Below, in pieces: positions 36,800 through 46,716 of a stretch of DNA of 61,161 nt (position 1 is the first letter of the stretch; every line of letters starts with the position of its first letter). Made by a program: the position numbers and the translations under genes. Origin of the DNA: Verrucomicrobiota bacterium (GTDB lineage Bacteria; Verrucomicrobiota; Verrucomicrobiia; Limisphaerales; UBA9464); NCBI GenBank assembly GCA_008933025.1, contig WBXI01000003.1, positions 1 through 61,161 of the forward strand, given 5' to 3'. The notes under the pieces were generated by a model. The model saw only the letters and a program-made list of their open reading frames with translations. It did not search any database and was not told where the DNA came from.

Positions 36800-38077
36800 T
36801 CAGTACGTGGCGCGGATACCCACAAACACCCGGTTCCGCGAATAGTCGCGGAAGTTCACGTCGGACGCCAGTTGATCGTAATAATAAGCAGCCTCGGCGG
36901 ACAGGTAGTTGTTGATCCGGTAATTGAGGGTCAAACCCAGCGAGATGTAGTCCTCTTTCTGGCCGTTGAGCAGGACCGCCTTCGAGGCACCAATGAACTC
37001 CGAGTTCTGGTACTGGGCAACCACGCTGCCACGCAGCTTGCCGGTGATCTGGTGGTTGATCGATCCGTAGGCCAAGCTGGATTGTTGGTCGAGAACGGCA
37101 CTGGCCGCCTCGAGATCGGTCGCGTTCCGCGCATGACGGAAGCCAATCTGGACATTGCTGCCGGTCGCGTACGAGTAGGTCACGTTCGCATCGATGAACG
37201 GATTCACCGCGTCGGCACGTGCACCAGCCGGCGCATGGTACCAATCAACGAACTGGGCGCCCGCACGCAGCGATCCGACCAACTGCGAGGTGAAGGAATG
37301 GTCGACGCCCGCAAAGACGTAGTGCGACCGGTTGTCGCGGAAGTCGGACTTGGTGTTGCGGTAGTTGACGTCGCCGTACTGGTAGTTGCCCGAGAGCACC
37401 GTCTTCGGCGCCAACTGGTAGCGCAGACCGAGCGACGGCAGGTTCTCCATGCGGTCCAGCGCTTCCGCAAAACCCTTGTTCTTGTAGTTGTAGTAGTTGT
37501 TGCGATACCCAACCACCGCACTCCAAAGGGGAACGATCTGGACGGTCAGGTCCGCCCCGGCCGAGTTGCGGATGTTGCTGCCTTCCGCGCGCACCACCTG
37601 GGGAAGGGTCCCCGAACCCGAGAACGCAACCATCTGGTCCGGCTCCTGCGCCGCCGCGAACTGATCGGAAACCGACAGTTTGTAGCGCGGGTTGAAGGCG
37701 TGGCTGAACGCCACGTCGGCAAGATGGAACTGATCGTCTTTGCTGCCCGGGCGGCTCTCGTAGTAACGCAAGCCGTAGGTGTAACCCGCCGTCAACGTCG
37801 AACCCTCGAGCGGGACATTGAAGCGGACGCTCGGGGTGATCTCGAAACCGAAGCTGTCGAACTTCCGGCGGTCGGGCTTCTTGTCGCCATCGACGTCGAC
37901 CTTGTTGTTCGCCGTGAAAATATTGTCGTCGTAGAAACCACGCACGCCAGCGCTCAGCGTGTAAGGCTTCGAACCGTCGCCGGCAAACGCCGACAGGGTG
38001 GAGAGGATCGCGGCTCCCGCCGTCGCCATGCTGGCTGCTTTGAAGGGCTTCTTCATACGAAAAGCTTTTGTTCTCAT
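36800..38077 (-). CDS. outer-membrane beta-barrel protein of the exopolysaccharide operon
   Basis: A 425-residue barrel with a signal peptide (ASMATAGAAILSTLSAFA). It has about 16-18 alternating strands, for example GFYDDNIFTANN, GFEITPSVRFNV, LTAGYTYGLRYYES, YKLSVSDQF, HYVFAGVDHSF, LSLGLTLNYRINN, and a C-terminal VFVGIRATY ending in an aromatic residue. Similar 'outer membrane beta-barrel' proteins accompany Wza/Wzc sets in exosortase and EPS loci and may form the outer pore or a secretin-like partner. Starts at 38077 (MRTKAF) and 38056 (MKKPF) are both possible. It is the first gene after the best promoter in the window. Confidence 0.8.
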   Translation of the reverse strand: MRTKAFRMKKPFKAASMATAGAAILSTLSAFAGDGSKPYTLSAGVRGFYDDNIFTANNKVDVDGDKKPDRRKFDSFGFEITPSVRFNVPLEGSTLTAGYTYGLRYYESRPGSKDDQFHLADVAFSHAFNPRYKLSVSDQFAAAQEPDQMVAFSGSGTLPQVVRAEGSNIRNSAGADLTVQIVPLWSAVVGYRNNYYNYKNKGFAEALDRMENLPSLGLRYQLAPKTVLSGNYQYGDVNYRNTKSDFRDNRSHYVFAGVDHSFTSQLVGSLRAGAQFVDWYHAPAGARADAVNPFIDANVTYSYATGSNVQIGFRHARNATDLEAASAVLDQQSSLAYGSINHQITGKLRGSVVAQYQNSEFIGASKAVLLNGQKEDYISLGLTLNYRINNYLSAEAAYYYDQLASDVNFRDYSRNRVFVGIRATY

Positions 38078-38115
38078 CCTGCCAACCTAGGCAGTCCGAG
38101 AGGATTAGCTGTGGC

Positions 38116-38144
38116 GTTTTAGGGAGGGGCGCTGCGAGTGTCAA
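38116..38144 (-). promoter_or_regulatory. strong sigma-70-type promoter of the exopolysaccharide operon
   Basis: On the minus strand, TTGACA (38144-38139) is a perfect -35 box. TAAAAC (38121-38116) follows after 17 bases. The expected transcript start is near 38109, about 32 bases before the barrel gene ATG. The -35 box overlaps the stop codon of the ABC exporter gene, so the operon has its own promoter. Confidence 0.7.
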
Positions 38145-39991
38145 ACACAAATACTTCCACCCCGTGGTCTTCCGCGGTTTTCGGCACCAACCCCACTCTC
38201 CGGAACGACTTCCAAGTCTTCCCCGGCTTCCTGTGCCCGGACCAATCGCCCGTACAGCCCGCCGGCCCCCACCAACTCGCCGTGCCGCCCGGACTCCTCG
38301 ATCCGTCCCGCGCGCAGGACCAGGATCCGGTCCGCCCGACGCACCGTGCTCAAACGATGGGCGATGACGAAGCTCGTCCGACTGGAGAACAGCCGCTCCA
38401 ATGCCTCCTGGATCAGTCGTTCCGTCGCCGTGTCGACGCTCGCCGTCGCCTCGTCGAGGATCAAAATGGGCGCATCCTTCAGCAAAGCCCGGGCGATGCT
38501 GATCCGCTGGCGTTCGCCGACACTCAGGCGGACACCCCTTTCGCCCACCCGGGTATCGTAGCCTTGGGCGAGTTTACGGATGAATTCGTCGCAGTTGGCG
38601 GCCTTTGCGGCGGCCTCCATTGCCGCCTCGTCGGCATCGATGCGTCCGTACATGAGGTTTTCCCGAACGGTTCCGTTGAACAGAAAGGGTTCCTGGCTTA
38701 CCACCGCGATCTGGCGCCGCAACTCCCCCAGCGCCATCCGCGCCGTGTCCCGCCCGTCCACGAGAATGCGCCCGCCCGTCACTTCGTGGAACCGCGGCAA
38801 CAGATTCACCAGCGTCGATTTTCCCGCACCCGTCGGTCCCACCAGAGCGATCATCTGGCCGGGCTCCGCCGCCAGGGAAATGTCGTGCAACACCTCTTTC
38901 CCCTCGTAACCGGCCGCCACCGACTCGAACCGCACTTCGCCACGCGCACGCCAGACCCAGGGGCCGCCGTCGACTTCCTCGGCCGACGCATCGAGAATGT
39001 CGAACACCCGCTCGCCGGCGGCCCGCGCCGACTGCGCGATCTGGTTCAGCCCGCGCAATTGCGAGACCGGTTGGTAGAACATCCCGAGAAACAGGAGGAA
39101 TCCCACCAATTGCCCCTGCGTCATCCGGCCCGCCAGCACCTCGCGCGCGCCCAGCCACAAAACCGCCACGCTCCCCGCCGCCCCGACGAAGGTCATCGAG
39201 GGATTGTACCATGCCCAGGCGCGCATCACCCGGAGCGTGCCGTCGCGCAGCGCCTCCGCGCGTTGCCGGAACCGGGCGTCCTCGTGCGCCTCGCGGCCGA
39301 AGCTCTTCACCTGGCGGACGCCCTGCAGGTTGTCGGTCAGCAACGCGTTCATCGCGCTGTTGGCCACCGACCGTGCCCGATACCGCTCCGCCGCGGTCCG
39401 CGTGTACCACCATGCCCCGGCCACCAGCACCGGCAACGGGACCAACGCCACCCATGCCAGCATGGGGTTGGCGAGGAACATGAACACCATCACCCCGACG
39501 ATGCCGACCAGCGACACCACGCCCTGTTCGGTGCCGTCGATCACCAACCGTTCCATCACGTTCACGTCCTCGATCACCCGCGTCATCAGGTCGCCCGTCG
39601 CGCGTTGGTCGAACCAACCGGCCGGCAAGCGTTGCATCCGCGCGTACACGTCGCGGCGCATGTCGAGGATCACGGCCTGCTCGAACGCGTTGTTCAGCAG
39701 GATGCGCAGGCTCGATAGGCCGTCCCGCACCAGATAGGCCCCCAGCAGGCCCGCCACCGCCCATGCCAACCGGTCCCCGCGCCCCCCCAGCAACACGTCG
39801 TCGATGACGTACTGGGTCAACTTCGGGTACGCCAACCCCGCCAACTGCGACACCAAAGCACACAGGATGGTACCCGCCGCCATCCACGGATACGGGCGCA
39901 GGTAGCGCGCCACGCGGCCAGCCACTTCCAGCGTCGTGCGGCGTCGGACCTTGAACGACGGATCCGTGAATGCGTGTGAATGATGGCCCAT
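38141..39991 (-). CDS. MsbA-like ABC exporter (fused membrane and ATPase domains)
   Basis: A 616-residue half-transporter that should act as a homodimer. Six membrane helices fill residues of about 30-340. The nucleotide-binding domain has Walker A ([11 protein letters not shown]), the Q-loop ([13 protein letters not shown]), a signature reading [16 protein letters not shown] instead of LSGGQ, Walker B ([13 protein letters not shown]) and the H-loop (IAHRLSTV). It belongs to the lipid A / lipid-linked oligosaccharide exporter group by overall pattern. The position next to exopolysaccharide genes fits export of a lipid or glycolipid, but drug export cannot be excluded. The C-terminal 30 residues are Gly/Glu-rich. 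Upstream is a 167-base divergent spacer shared with the oxidoreductase gene. Confidence 0.88.
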   Translation of the reverse strand: MGHHSHAFTDPSFKVRRRTTLEVAGRVARYLRPYPWMAAGTILCALVSQLAGLAYPKLTQYVIDDVLLGGRGDRLAWAVAGLLGAYLVRDGLSSLRILLNNAFEQAVILDMRRDVYARMQRLPAGWFDQRATGDLMTRVIEDVNVMERLVIDGTEQGVVSLVGIVGVMVFMFLANPMLAWVALVPLPVLVAGAWWYTRTAAERYRARSVANSAMNALLTDNLQGVRQVKSFGREAHEDARFRQRAEALRDGTLRVMRAWAWYNPSMTFVGAAGSVAVLWLGAREVLAGRMTQGQLVGFLLFLGMFYQPVSQLRGLNQIAQSARAAGERVFDILDASAEEVDGGPWVWRARGEVRFESVAAGYEGKEVLHDISLAAEPGQMIALVGPTGAGKSTLVNLLPRFHEVTGGRILVDGRDTARMALGELRRQIAVVSQEPFLFNGTVRENLMYGRIDADEAAMEAAAKAANCDEFIRKLAQGYDTRVGERGVRLSVGERQRISIARALLKDAPILILDEATASVDTATERLIQEALERLFSSRTSFVIAHRLSTVRRADRILVLRAGRIEESGRHGELVGAGGLYGRLVRAQEAGEDLEVVPESGVGAENRGRPRGGSICV

Positions 39992-40158
39992 CGGGATCGG
40001 CGCGGGGAACCGCGCTTGCCTTCAACCTGCCCGTCCTCCGCCCACCTGCCAAACACCAACGCCGCGCCACGCCGTCGCGGCGAATCGTGCGTTGACCCCG
40101 ACCATGCCCCGCGTACGGTTCCCCAATCCACCGACAATAACGTCAACACGGCATTCCT

Positions 40159-41568
40159 ATGTCTTTGCACGATACTTCCCCGGGCAACGGTTGGCCCACC
40201 AGCCGCCGCCAGTTCCTCAAGCGCTCCACCGCCGCGGCTTCGGTCATCGCCGCCGCCAACAGCCTCATCGTTCCCGTCTACGGCCAGAACAAGGCCCCCT
40301 CGGTGAACGTGGTCGGCGCCAACGAACGGCTCGTCGTCGGCTTCGTGGGGGTCGGCAACCAAGGGGGGGGCGCCCATGTCGGCCAGAACCTCGAGCACTT
40401 CCAGGAAAACAACGTCTCCCTCGCCGCCGTCTGCGACGTCTCCAAGCACCGCGTGGCCGACCACGTGAAACGCATCACCGACAAGGGTGCCGGCAAGCCC
40501 CAGGGGTACGAGGACTACCAGAGGGTGATGGAACGAAAGGACATCGACGTCATCTTCTGCGCCACGGTCGATCACTGGCACACGGCCGTCTCCAAGGCCG
40601 CGCTCGAGTCGGGCAAGCACGTCTATGTCGAGAAGCCGATGACGCGCTATCTGGCGGAGGCGTTCGAGCTGTACGACACCGTCAAGCGCACCGGCAAGAT
40701 CCTCAACGTCGGCTCCCAGGGTTGCTCGGACCTCAAGTGGCACAAGGCCGCCGAGTGGATCCGCGCCGGCAAGATCGGCCCGATCACCATGCTGCAGGGC
40801 AGCTACATGCGGAACAGCCCCTGGGGCGAATGGAACTACACCATCCAGCCTTGGGCGACGGCCGAGGACATCAACTGGGAACAGTGGCTCGGCCAACAGA
40901 TCAAGGCGCGGCGGCCTTTCGATGCCGACCACTATTTCCGCTGGCGCAAGTATGCCCCGTATTGCTCGGGACTTCTCGGCGACCTGTTCCCGCACAAGCT
41001 GCACCCGTACATGCTCGCCACCGGCAATCCCGAATTCCCGGTCCGGGTCGCCGCCGTCGGCAGCAAGGCGTTCAAGACCGATCTCCGGAAAGAGGGCCGC
41101 AAACCCGAACAGGAAACCAAGTACGTCCGCGACGTCGCGGAGATCATCCAGCTCATCGCCGAGTTCCCCAGCGGCTACGTGATGCACATCACGTCGTCCA
41201 CCGTGAACGAACAAGGCACGCAGGAACGCATCCGCGGCCACATGGGCACGCTCGACATGAGCGGCAACAAGGTGCAACTGAACCCCGAACGCCCCTTCGC
41301 CGAGGAAATCGACCCGCAAACGTCGGAGGGTTTCCCCGGGGAAAGCGTCGCCGCCCACCACAAGAACTTCTACGAGTCGATCCGCGCCAACAAGCAGCCC
41401 AACTGCGGCATCGATCTCGCCGTGAAGGTCCAGACGGTCATCTCGCTCGCCGAAACCTCCGACCGCCTCGGCGTCATGTGCTACTTCGACGAGAAGACCC
41501 GAAAGGTCCACGACGGACTCGGCCGCGATATCGAGCCGCTGCACTACGGCTGGGACAAGAACTCCTGA
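40159..41568 (+). CDS. Tat-exported Gfo/Idh/MocA-family oxidoreductase
   Basis: A 469-residue NAD(P)-dependent sugar oxidoreductase. The N-terminus has a twin-arginine signal ([19 protein letters not shown]), so the folded enzyme probably crosses to the periplasm. The Rossmann fold begins [13 protein letters not shown], and the family motif [13 protein letters not shown] carries the catalytic lysine. VDHWHTAV is also characteristic. The C-terminal domain has [11 protein letters not shown] and the late [14 protein letters not shown]. Paralogous Tat-exported Gfo/Idh/MocA proteins are abundant in Planctomycetes and Verrucomicrobia, and substrates are usually unknown. A terminator follows 22 bases after the stop. 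Confidence 0.88.
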   Translation: MSLHDTSPGNGWPTSRRQFLKRSTAAASVIAAANSLIVPVYGQNKAPSVNVVGANERLVVGFVGVGNQGGGAHVGQNLEHFQENNVSLAAVCDVSKHRVADHVKRITDKGAGKPQGYEDYQRVMERKDIDVIFCATVDHWHTAVSKAALESGKHVYVEKPMTRYLAEAFELYDTVKRTGKILNVGSQGCSDLKWHKAAEWIRAGKIGPITMLQGSYMRNSPWGEWNYTIQPWATAEDINWEQWLGQQIKARRPFDADHYFRWRKYAPYCSGLLGDLFPHKLHPYMLATGNPEFPVRVAAVGSKAFKTDLRKEGRKPEQETKYVRDVAEIIQLIAEFPSGYVMHITSSTVNEQGTQERIRGHMGTLDMSGNKVQLNPERPFAEEIDPQTSEGFPGESVAAHHKNFYESIRANKQPNCGIDLAVKVQTVISLAETSDRLGVMCYFDEKTRKVHDGLGRDIEPLHYGWDKNS

Positions 41569-41590
41569 CCGGAACCCGTTCCCTTCCACG

Positions 41591-41625
41591 GCCGGTTCCG
41601 CCCGTCGGGACCGGCTTTTTCTTTT
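41591..41625 (+). terminator. intrinsic terminator after the oxidoreductase gene
   Basis: GCCGGTTCC (41591-41599) pairs with GGGACCGGC (41607-41615, one G-T pair), the loop is 7 bases, and TTTTTCTTTT follows. It separates the oxidoreductase gene from the DAHP synthase gene. Confidence 0.82.
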
Positions 41626-41705
41626 CCCGCGGGCCGCCCGGCCAACCATCCCGCCGAAACCGGCATGGATTTCCCTTCCGCGCCCCCCTAAAGTCTTCCC
41701 CGGTT

Positions 41706-42779
41706 ATGCAACGCATCAACGACCTCCGGGTCGTCTCGAACCGGCGACTCCCGTCGCCGCACGATCTCAAGGGAGCCCTTCCGGGCAGCCCCGTCGCGGC
41801 CGCCACCGTCGTCGACGCCCGCCGGACGGTCCAACGCATCCTGCGCCAGGAGGACCCGCGGCTCCTCGTCGTCGTCGGCCCCTGCTCCATCCATGATCCC
41901 ATCGCCGCGATGGAGTATGCCCGGCGCCTCTCCCGACTGGCCACCGACCTCGCCGACCAATTCTTCGTGGTCATGCGGGTCTACTTCGAGAAGCCCCGCA
42001 CCACCATCGGCTGGAAGGGGCTCGTCAACGACCCGCATCTGGACGGCAGCTACGACGTCGAGACCGGCCTCCGCACGGCGCGCCGACTTCTCCTCGCGAT
42101 CAACGACCTCGGCCTGCCGGCCGCCACCGAGTTCCTCGATCCCGTCGTCCCGCAGTACATCGCCGACCTCGTTTCCTGGGCCGCGATCGGCGCCCGGACC
42201 ACGGAAAGCCAGACCCACCGCGAGATGGCCAGCGGGCTCTCCATGCCGGTCGGGTTCAAGAACGGCACCGACGGGTCGCTCCAGATCGCGGTCGACGCGA
42301 TGCTGTCGGCGCGGCACCCGCACCATTTCCTCGGCATCGACGAGCTCGGCGCGGTCTCGGTCGTGCAGACCACCGGCAACGACGATGGCCATACCGTGCT
42401 GCGCGGTGGACGCAGCCGGACCAACTACGACGCCGCCTCGATCGCCGAAGCCGCCGCCCAATTGAAAAAGCACGGCCTTCCGCCGGTGCTCATGGTGGAT
42501 TGCAGCCACGCCAACTCGGGCAAACTCCATGCAAGGCAGGAGGAAGTCTGGCTCGACCTCGTGGCCCAGAAGGCGGAGGGCTGCGAACCCCTCATCGGGG
42601 CGATGATCGAAGGCCATCTCCACGAGGGAAACCAGCCCCTCAAGGATCCGAAATCGCTCGCCTACGGCGTCAGCATCACCGACGCGTGCCTCGGTTGGGA
42701 CGCCACCGAACGCATCCTGCGGCATGGGGCGGAAATCCTGCGCAAGCACGGGAAACCTGGCCTCGCGGTGACCGCCTGA
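41706..42779 (+). CDS. aroG: 3-deoxy-7-phosphoheptulonate (DAHP) synthase, class I
   Basis: A 357-residue enzyme joining phosphoenolpyruvate and erythrose-4-phosphate, the first step of the shikimate pathway. Motifs of the AroF/G/H type are complete: [79 protein letters not shown] and [10 protein letters not shown]. The conserved Cys, His, Glu and Asp metal ligands lie in GPCSI, DCSHANS, EGHL and late TDACLGW. It is not possible to tell from sequence which aromatic amino acid inhibits it. The start is ATG 41706, preceded by a GC-rich spacer. A small membrane-protein gene follows 14 bases after the stop. Confidence 0.95.
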   Translation: MQRINDLRVVSNRRLPSPHDLKGALPGSPVAAATVVDARRTVQRILRQEDPRLLVVVGPCSIHDPIAAMEYARRLSRLATDLADQFFVVMRVYFEKPRTTIGWKGLVNDPHLDGSYDVETGLRTARRLLLAINDLGLPAATEFLDPVVPQYIADLVSWAAIGARTTESQTHREMASGLSMPVGFKNGTDGSLQIAVDAMLSARHPHHFLGIDELGAVSVVQTTGNDDGHTVLRGGRSRTNYDAASIAEAAAQLKKHGLPPVLMVDCSHANSGKLHARQEEVWLDLVAQKAEGCEPLIGAMIEGHLHEGNQPLKDPKSLAYGVSITDACLGWDATERILRHGAEILRKHGKPGLAVTA

Positions 42780-42793
42780 ACGGGGGCGTCGCC

Positions 42794-42973
42794 ATGGACC
42801 CCGCCGCCATCGACTGGCACCGGACCGCGATCCTGGCGGCGGGGATCGTGGTGGGGTTGCTGGTCCTGCTGGTGGCGTGGAAACTCACCAAGCTGCTCTT
42901 CAAGCTCGCCGCGTTGCTGCTCTTGCTGGCACTGGTGGCGGGAGGGGTGGCGTGGTGGCGGTCGAGCCACTGA
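42794..42973 (+). CDS. small two-helix membrane protein, unknown function
   Basis: A 59-residue protein whose body is nearly all hydrophobic: AILAAGIVVGLLVLLVAW, then a lysine turn (KLTKLLFK), then LAALLLLLALVAGGVAWW and an RSSH end. It would form a hairpin of two membrane helices with the lysine turn on one side. It starts 14 bases after the DAHP synthase stop and ends nine bases before the convergent glgB stop. I do not recognise a family. The reading is supported by position and by a composition unlike any antisense frame. Confidence 0.6.
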   Translation: MDPAAIDWHRTAILAAGIVVGLLVLLVAWKLTKLLFKLAALLLLLALVAGGVAWWRSSH

Positions 42974-42982
42974 CCCGTCGCT

Positions 42983-45232
42983 TCACCCCTCCGACCGGAA
43001 CACGAGGATGCTCAGGGGCGGCAGTCGGCACACCGCCGAATGCGACTGGTTGTGGATGCCGTAGGCTTCCGCGTCCACGCCGCCCTCGTTGCCGGTGTTG
43101 GTGCCCCCGTAGGACGCGGCATCGCTGTTCAACACCTCGCGCCAGTGGCCCGCGACCGGCAGGCCGATGCGATAATCCAGTCGCGGGGCCGGCGTCAGGT
43201 TCATCACCACCACGATGTGCGTGCCGGGGGCTTCCTCGGCCGCCGCCATTCCCTCGCGCCGGGCTGCCTCGATCTCGTCGGGACGCACGCGCCGCACGAA
43301 GGAGAGCACGCTGTTCTGGTGGTCGGAGCAATCGAGCCACTGGAAGGACTCGGGCTCGAAATCGCCGCGCCACAGCGCCACTTCCCGCACGTAGAGCGCG
43401 TTCAGGTCCGCGACCCATTGCTGGACGCCGCGGTGATAGGGACCCTCGTTCAACAGCCACCAGTCGAGCTCGCCGTTCGCGTCCCATTCCTTCGACTGCC
43501 CGATCTCGCCTCCCATGAAGAGCAGTTTCTTTCCCGGGAACATCCACTGGTAGCCCAACAAGACCCGCAGGTTCGCGAACCCCTGCCAGTCGTCGCCCGC
43601 CATGCGGCGTCGCAGCGATCCCTTCCCGTGCACCACCTCGTCGTGCGACAGGGGCAGGACGAAGTTTTCCTGGAAGTGGTACAGCATCGCGAACGTCAGG
43701 TCGTTCTGGTGGTACTTGCGGTAGACCGGGTCGCGCGCGAAGTAACCGAGCGTGTCGTGCATCCAGCCCATGTTCCATTTCAGGCTGAACCCGAGGCCGC
43801 CGAGCCACGGGGGACGCGAGACCATCGGCCACGCGGTGCTTTCCTCGGCGATGGTCACCACGCCCGGGTGTTCGGTGTGGACGAGGTGGTTGACGTGGCG
43901 CAGGAAATCGACGGCCTCGAGGTTCTCGCGACCGCCGAATTTGTTCGGCACCCATTCCCCGGCCTTGCGCGAGTAATCGAGGTACAGCATCGACGCCACC
44001 GCATCCACGCGCAGTCCGTCGATGTGGAAGCGTTCGCACCAATAAAGGGCGTTGGCCGCGAGGAAATTCCGGACCTCGTGCCGGCCGAAATTGAAGATCA
44101 GCGTGCCCCAGTCCTGGTGTGCCCCCTGCCGCGGGTCCTCGTGCTCGTACAACGCCGTCCCGTCGAACTTCGCCAGCGCCCACTCGTCCCTCGGGAAATG
44201 CGCCGGCACCCAGTCCACGATCACGCCGATCCCCGCCTCGTGCAGCGCATTCACCAGGAACTGGAAATCGTCCGGCGTCCCGTACCGACTGGTCGGCGCG
44301 AAAAACCCGGTCACTTGGTACCCCCAGCTCGGGTAGTACGCATGCTCCGCCACCGGCAGGAATTCCACGTGGGTGAATCCCATCCGCCGCAGGTAGTCCA
44401 CCAACGGCCCGGCCAACTCGCGGTACCCCGGCGACTCGGTTTCCGATTTCTTGCGCCACGAGCCCAGGTGCACCTCGTAGATGCTCATCGGCCGGCGCAA
44501 CGCGTTCGCCGTCCGGCGTCGCTCCATCCACGCCGCGTCCGTCCACGCGAACTTCGTCGTGTCCCAGACCACCGCCGCCTGCTTTGGCGCCACCTCGAAG
44601 TGAAATCCAAACGGGTCGGTTTTCAGCCCCATCGCGCCGGTACCGTCGACCACCTCGAACTTGTACAGGGCCCCGGTCCCGACGCCGGGCACGAAGATCT
44701 CCCAGACGCCGGAGGCGCCGAGTTGCCGCATGGGATGGCGCCGTCCGTCCCAGGCGTTGAAGTCGCCCACCACCGAGACCCGGCGCGCGTTCGGCGCCCA
44801 CACCGCGAACGTCGCCCCCGGCACTCCGTCGAGCGTCTGGAGATGGGCCCCGAGCACGTCGTGCAAGCGACGGTGATTGCCCTCGTTGAACAGGTGCAGG
44901 TCGGTTTCCCCCACCGTCGGCCAAAACGAAAACGCATCCCGTCCCTGGGTCACCGATCCATCCGCCCATCGCACCACGAGGTCGTAGGCGTAGACCCGCG
45001 TCGCCGCCCGCGTGACTCCCTCGAACACGTCCGTGTCGCCCAACCGTTCCAACGGGAACGCCGGCAATGCCCGGTCGTGGACGGGCACCAACTCCACCGC
45101 CGTCGCGCCGGGCAAGTGCGCGCGCGCCACCAACCCGCTTCCGTCGCCCAACGGATGGAAGCCCAGCAGCGAGTGGGGTGAGCGGTGTTCGAGTCGCACC
45201 AGCGACTCGAGTTCGGCCGGACTCAGAAGCAT
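42983..45232 (-). CDS. glgB: 1,4-alpha-glucan branching enzyme
   Basis: A 749-residue GH13 enzyme that makes alpha-1,6 branches in glycogen. It has the long bacterial layout: N-terminal domain (PHSLLGFHPLGDG) and CBM48 (ATFAVWAPNARRVSVVGDFN, residues of about 140-235). The barrel carries the nucleophile in GLRVDAVASML (about 409), the acid/base in TIAEESTAW (about 460), and the third acid in LSHDEVVHGKGSL. A C-terminal beta domain ends SILVFRSEG. Start ATG 45232. It forms a tight convergent pair with the small membrane-protein gene. glgC lies on the same strand about 12 kb away, and no glgA or glgP is in the window. Confidence 0.96.
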   Translation of the reverse strand: MLLSPAELESLVRLEHRSPHSLLGFHPLGDGSGLVARAHLPGATAVELVPVHDRALPAFPLERLGDTDVFEGVTRAATRVYAYDLVVRWADGSVTQGRDAFSFWPTVGETDLHLFNEGNHRRLHDVLGAHLQTLDGVPGATFAVWAPNARRVSVVGDFNAWDGRRHPMRQLGASGVWEIFVPGVGTGALYKFEVVDGTGAMGLKTDPFGFHFEVAPKQAAVVWDTTKFAWTDAAWMERRRTANALRRPMSIYEVHLGSWRKKSETESPGYRELAGPLVDYLRRMGFTHVEFLPVAEHAYYPSWGYQVTGFFAPTSRYGTPDDFQFLVNALHEAGIGVIVDWVPAHFPRDEWALAKFDGTALYEHEDPRQGAHQDWGTLIFNFGRHEVRNFLAANALYWCERFHIDGLRVDAVASMLYLDYSRKAGEWVPNKFGGRENLEAVDFLRHVNHLVHTEHPGVVTIAEESTAWPMVSRPPWLGGLGFSLKWNMGWMHDTLGYFARDPVYRKYHQNDLTFAMLYHFQENFVLPLSHDEVVHGKGSLRRRMAGDDWQGFANLRVLLGYQWMFPGKKLLFMGGEIGQSKEWDANGELDWWLLNEGPYHRGVQQWVADLNALYVREVALWRGDFEPESFQWLDCSDHQNSVLSFVRRVRPDEIEAARREGMAAAEEAPGTHIVVVMNLTPAPRLDYRIGLPVAGHWREVLNSDAASYGGTNTGNEGGVDAEAYGIHNQSHSAVCRLPPLSILVFRSEG

Positions 45233-45378
45233 GGAGGCACGCTAGCGCGGAAGCCCCGTCGCCGCCCACCCGCAAATTCAAGTCCCGCCACCGCGGCCAT
45301 CGCGCCGCCGTCGTGATCGGCCCCTCCGGGCACGACAGACGGCGGAGACAACGCCGTTCGGGCCCCACCCCGGCCGCG

Positions 45379-45402
45379 TCCCGGCCAAGGTCCCGGCCAA
45401 GG
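45379..45402. repeat. 12-bp perfect tandem duplication in intergenic spacer
   Basis: TCCCGGCCAAGG occurs twice back to back in the 281-base spacer between glgB and the next glycosyltransferase gene (45233-45513). The rest of the spacer is GC-rich, and I see no promoter or hairpin in it that I would defend. Confidence 0.5.
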
Positions 45403-45513
45403 CCCGACGGGTGCCACTGGCGTCGGAAACCCGTTCGAGACGCACCCCGCCGCCGGGCGCCGCGCTCCTTCCCTGTTGCCAGATTCCCCGCGCTCCTGCT
45501 AGCACCCGCCCCC

Positions 45514-46716
45514 ATGCGCTTCGTCTTTCTCACGCTCGGCTACCATCCGGATCTCGACGGCGGCGGCTATCGCTACGCCACCGAGGTCGCGGAACGTCTT
45601 GCCGCGCGTGGACACGAGGTCCATGCGGTCTACCCCAACCCGCGGAACCGGTTCCCCGCGGTCGAAAGCCGGCACGGCGTCCACCTCCATCGGGTTCCGG
45701 ACGGGACCGGGTCGTTCTTCGCCAACTGGCGGTCGGAAAACACCGCCGCGCGCGCCGTCCTCGCCACCCTCCTCGCCCCCGGCCAACCCCGGACCCTCGT
45801 CGCAACCCACCAGGCCTACTTCGAACCCGCGGCCCGCGGTTGGCCGACCGTCTTCATGTACCAAGGCGCGTGGGGCCTCGAATATCGATTCAGCCAGCAA
45901 GCCAAGCCCCGGGGACTCCCGCGCCGCCTTCTCGACCCGTGGATCGCGCGCATGCTCCACCGCACCGAGGCCCGCGCCCTGCGTGCCGCCCCCGCGATCT
46001 TCGTGGCCAGCGAGTACACCCGACGGCGTCTCCCCCTGTGGCATCCCGGCGTCCGATCCCCCGTCTCGGTCGTTTCCGGCGGCGCCAATTTCGCCCAGTT
46101 CCACCCCGCCGCCGACCGCGACGCACTCCGTCGGCAATGGAACCTCGCGCCCGGGGACTTCCTTTTTCTGACCGTGCGGCGACTCGATCCGCGCATGGGC
46201 CTTTCCGGACTTCTGGCGGGGTTCGCGCGCGTCGCCAAGGCCCATCCCCATGCGCGCCTCTGGCTCGCCGGGCGGGGCCCGCAGCAAGAGGCGTTGGAAT
46301 CCGAGATCTCCCGTCTCGGGATCGGCCAAGCCGCACGCCTCCTCGGCTTCGTTCCCGAGGCCGACCTCCCCGGCCTGTACGGGGCCGCCGACTGCACCCT
46401 CATGCCTTCCCTGGACCTCGAGGGATTCGGCCTGGCCACCGTCGAATCCCTGGCCTGCGGGACGCCGGTGCTCGCGTCCGATGCCGGCGCCAACCCGGAA
46501 TTGGTCGGTCCCTTGTCGCCGGCGTTGGTCTACCCGACCGGACAATCCGACGAACCCGAGCGGCGCCTTGCGGCGATTCTTTCGGGCAAACTCGCGCTGC
46601 CGGACCGGACCGAAGCCGCCCGCTACGCGGCCGATAACTTCCGTTGGGATCGACCCGTCGATGCGTTCGAGGGTGCCTGGGACCTGCATGCCGTGAATCC
46701 GGCCCGCCCCGAATGA
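45514..46716 (+). CDS. GT4-family glycosyltransferase
   Basis: A 400-residue GT-B enzyme. The acceptor domain starts FVFLTLGYHPDLDGGGYRYATEVAERLAARGH with the usual glycine loop. The middle has FVASEYTRRRLPLWHPG and VVSGGANFAQFHP. The donor domain has FLTVRRLDPRMGLSGLL, LWLAGRGPQQEALE, and an E-X7-E block (MPSLDLEGFGLATVESLACGTPVLASD). It is translated with the next glycosyltransferase (ATGA overlap) and then the WecA-type gene. The three are probably one pathway building a lipid-linked glycan. Sugar specificity is unknown. Confidence 0.9.
   Translation: MRFVFLTLGYHPDLDGGGYRYATEVAERLAARGHEVHAVYPNPRNRFPAVESRHGVHLHRVPDGTGSFFANWRSENTAARAVLATLLAPGQPRTLVATHQAYFEPAARGWPTVFMYQGAWGLEYRFSQQAKPRGLPRRLLDPWIARMLHRTEARALRAAPAIFVASEYTRRRLPLWHPGVRSPVSVVSGGANFAQFHPAADRDALRRQWNLAPGDFLFLTVRRLDPRMGLSGLLAGFARVAKAHPHARLWLAGRGPQQEALESEISRLGIGQAARLLGFVPEADLPGLYGAADCTLMPSLDLEGFGLATVESLACGTPVLASDAGANPELVGPLSPALVYPTGQSDEPERRLAAILSGKLALPDRTEAARYAADNFRWDRPVDAFEGAWDLHAVNPARPE

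Noticed and set aside
45379..45402. Tandem 12-base repeat as a regulatory iteron
   Set aside because: Only two copies, with no third nearby, and no replication or plasmid gene. Probably a slippage duplication.
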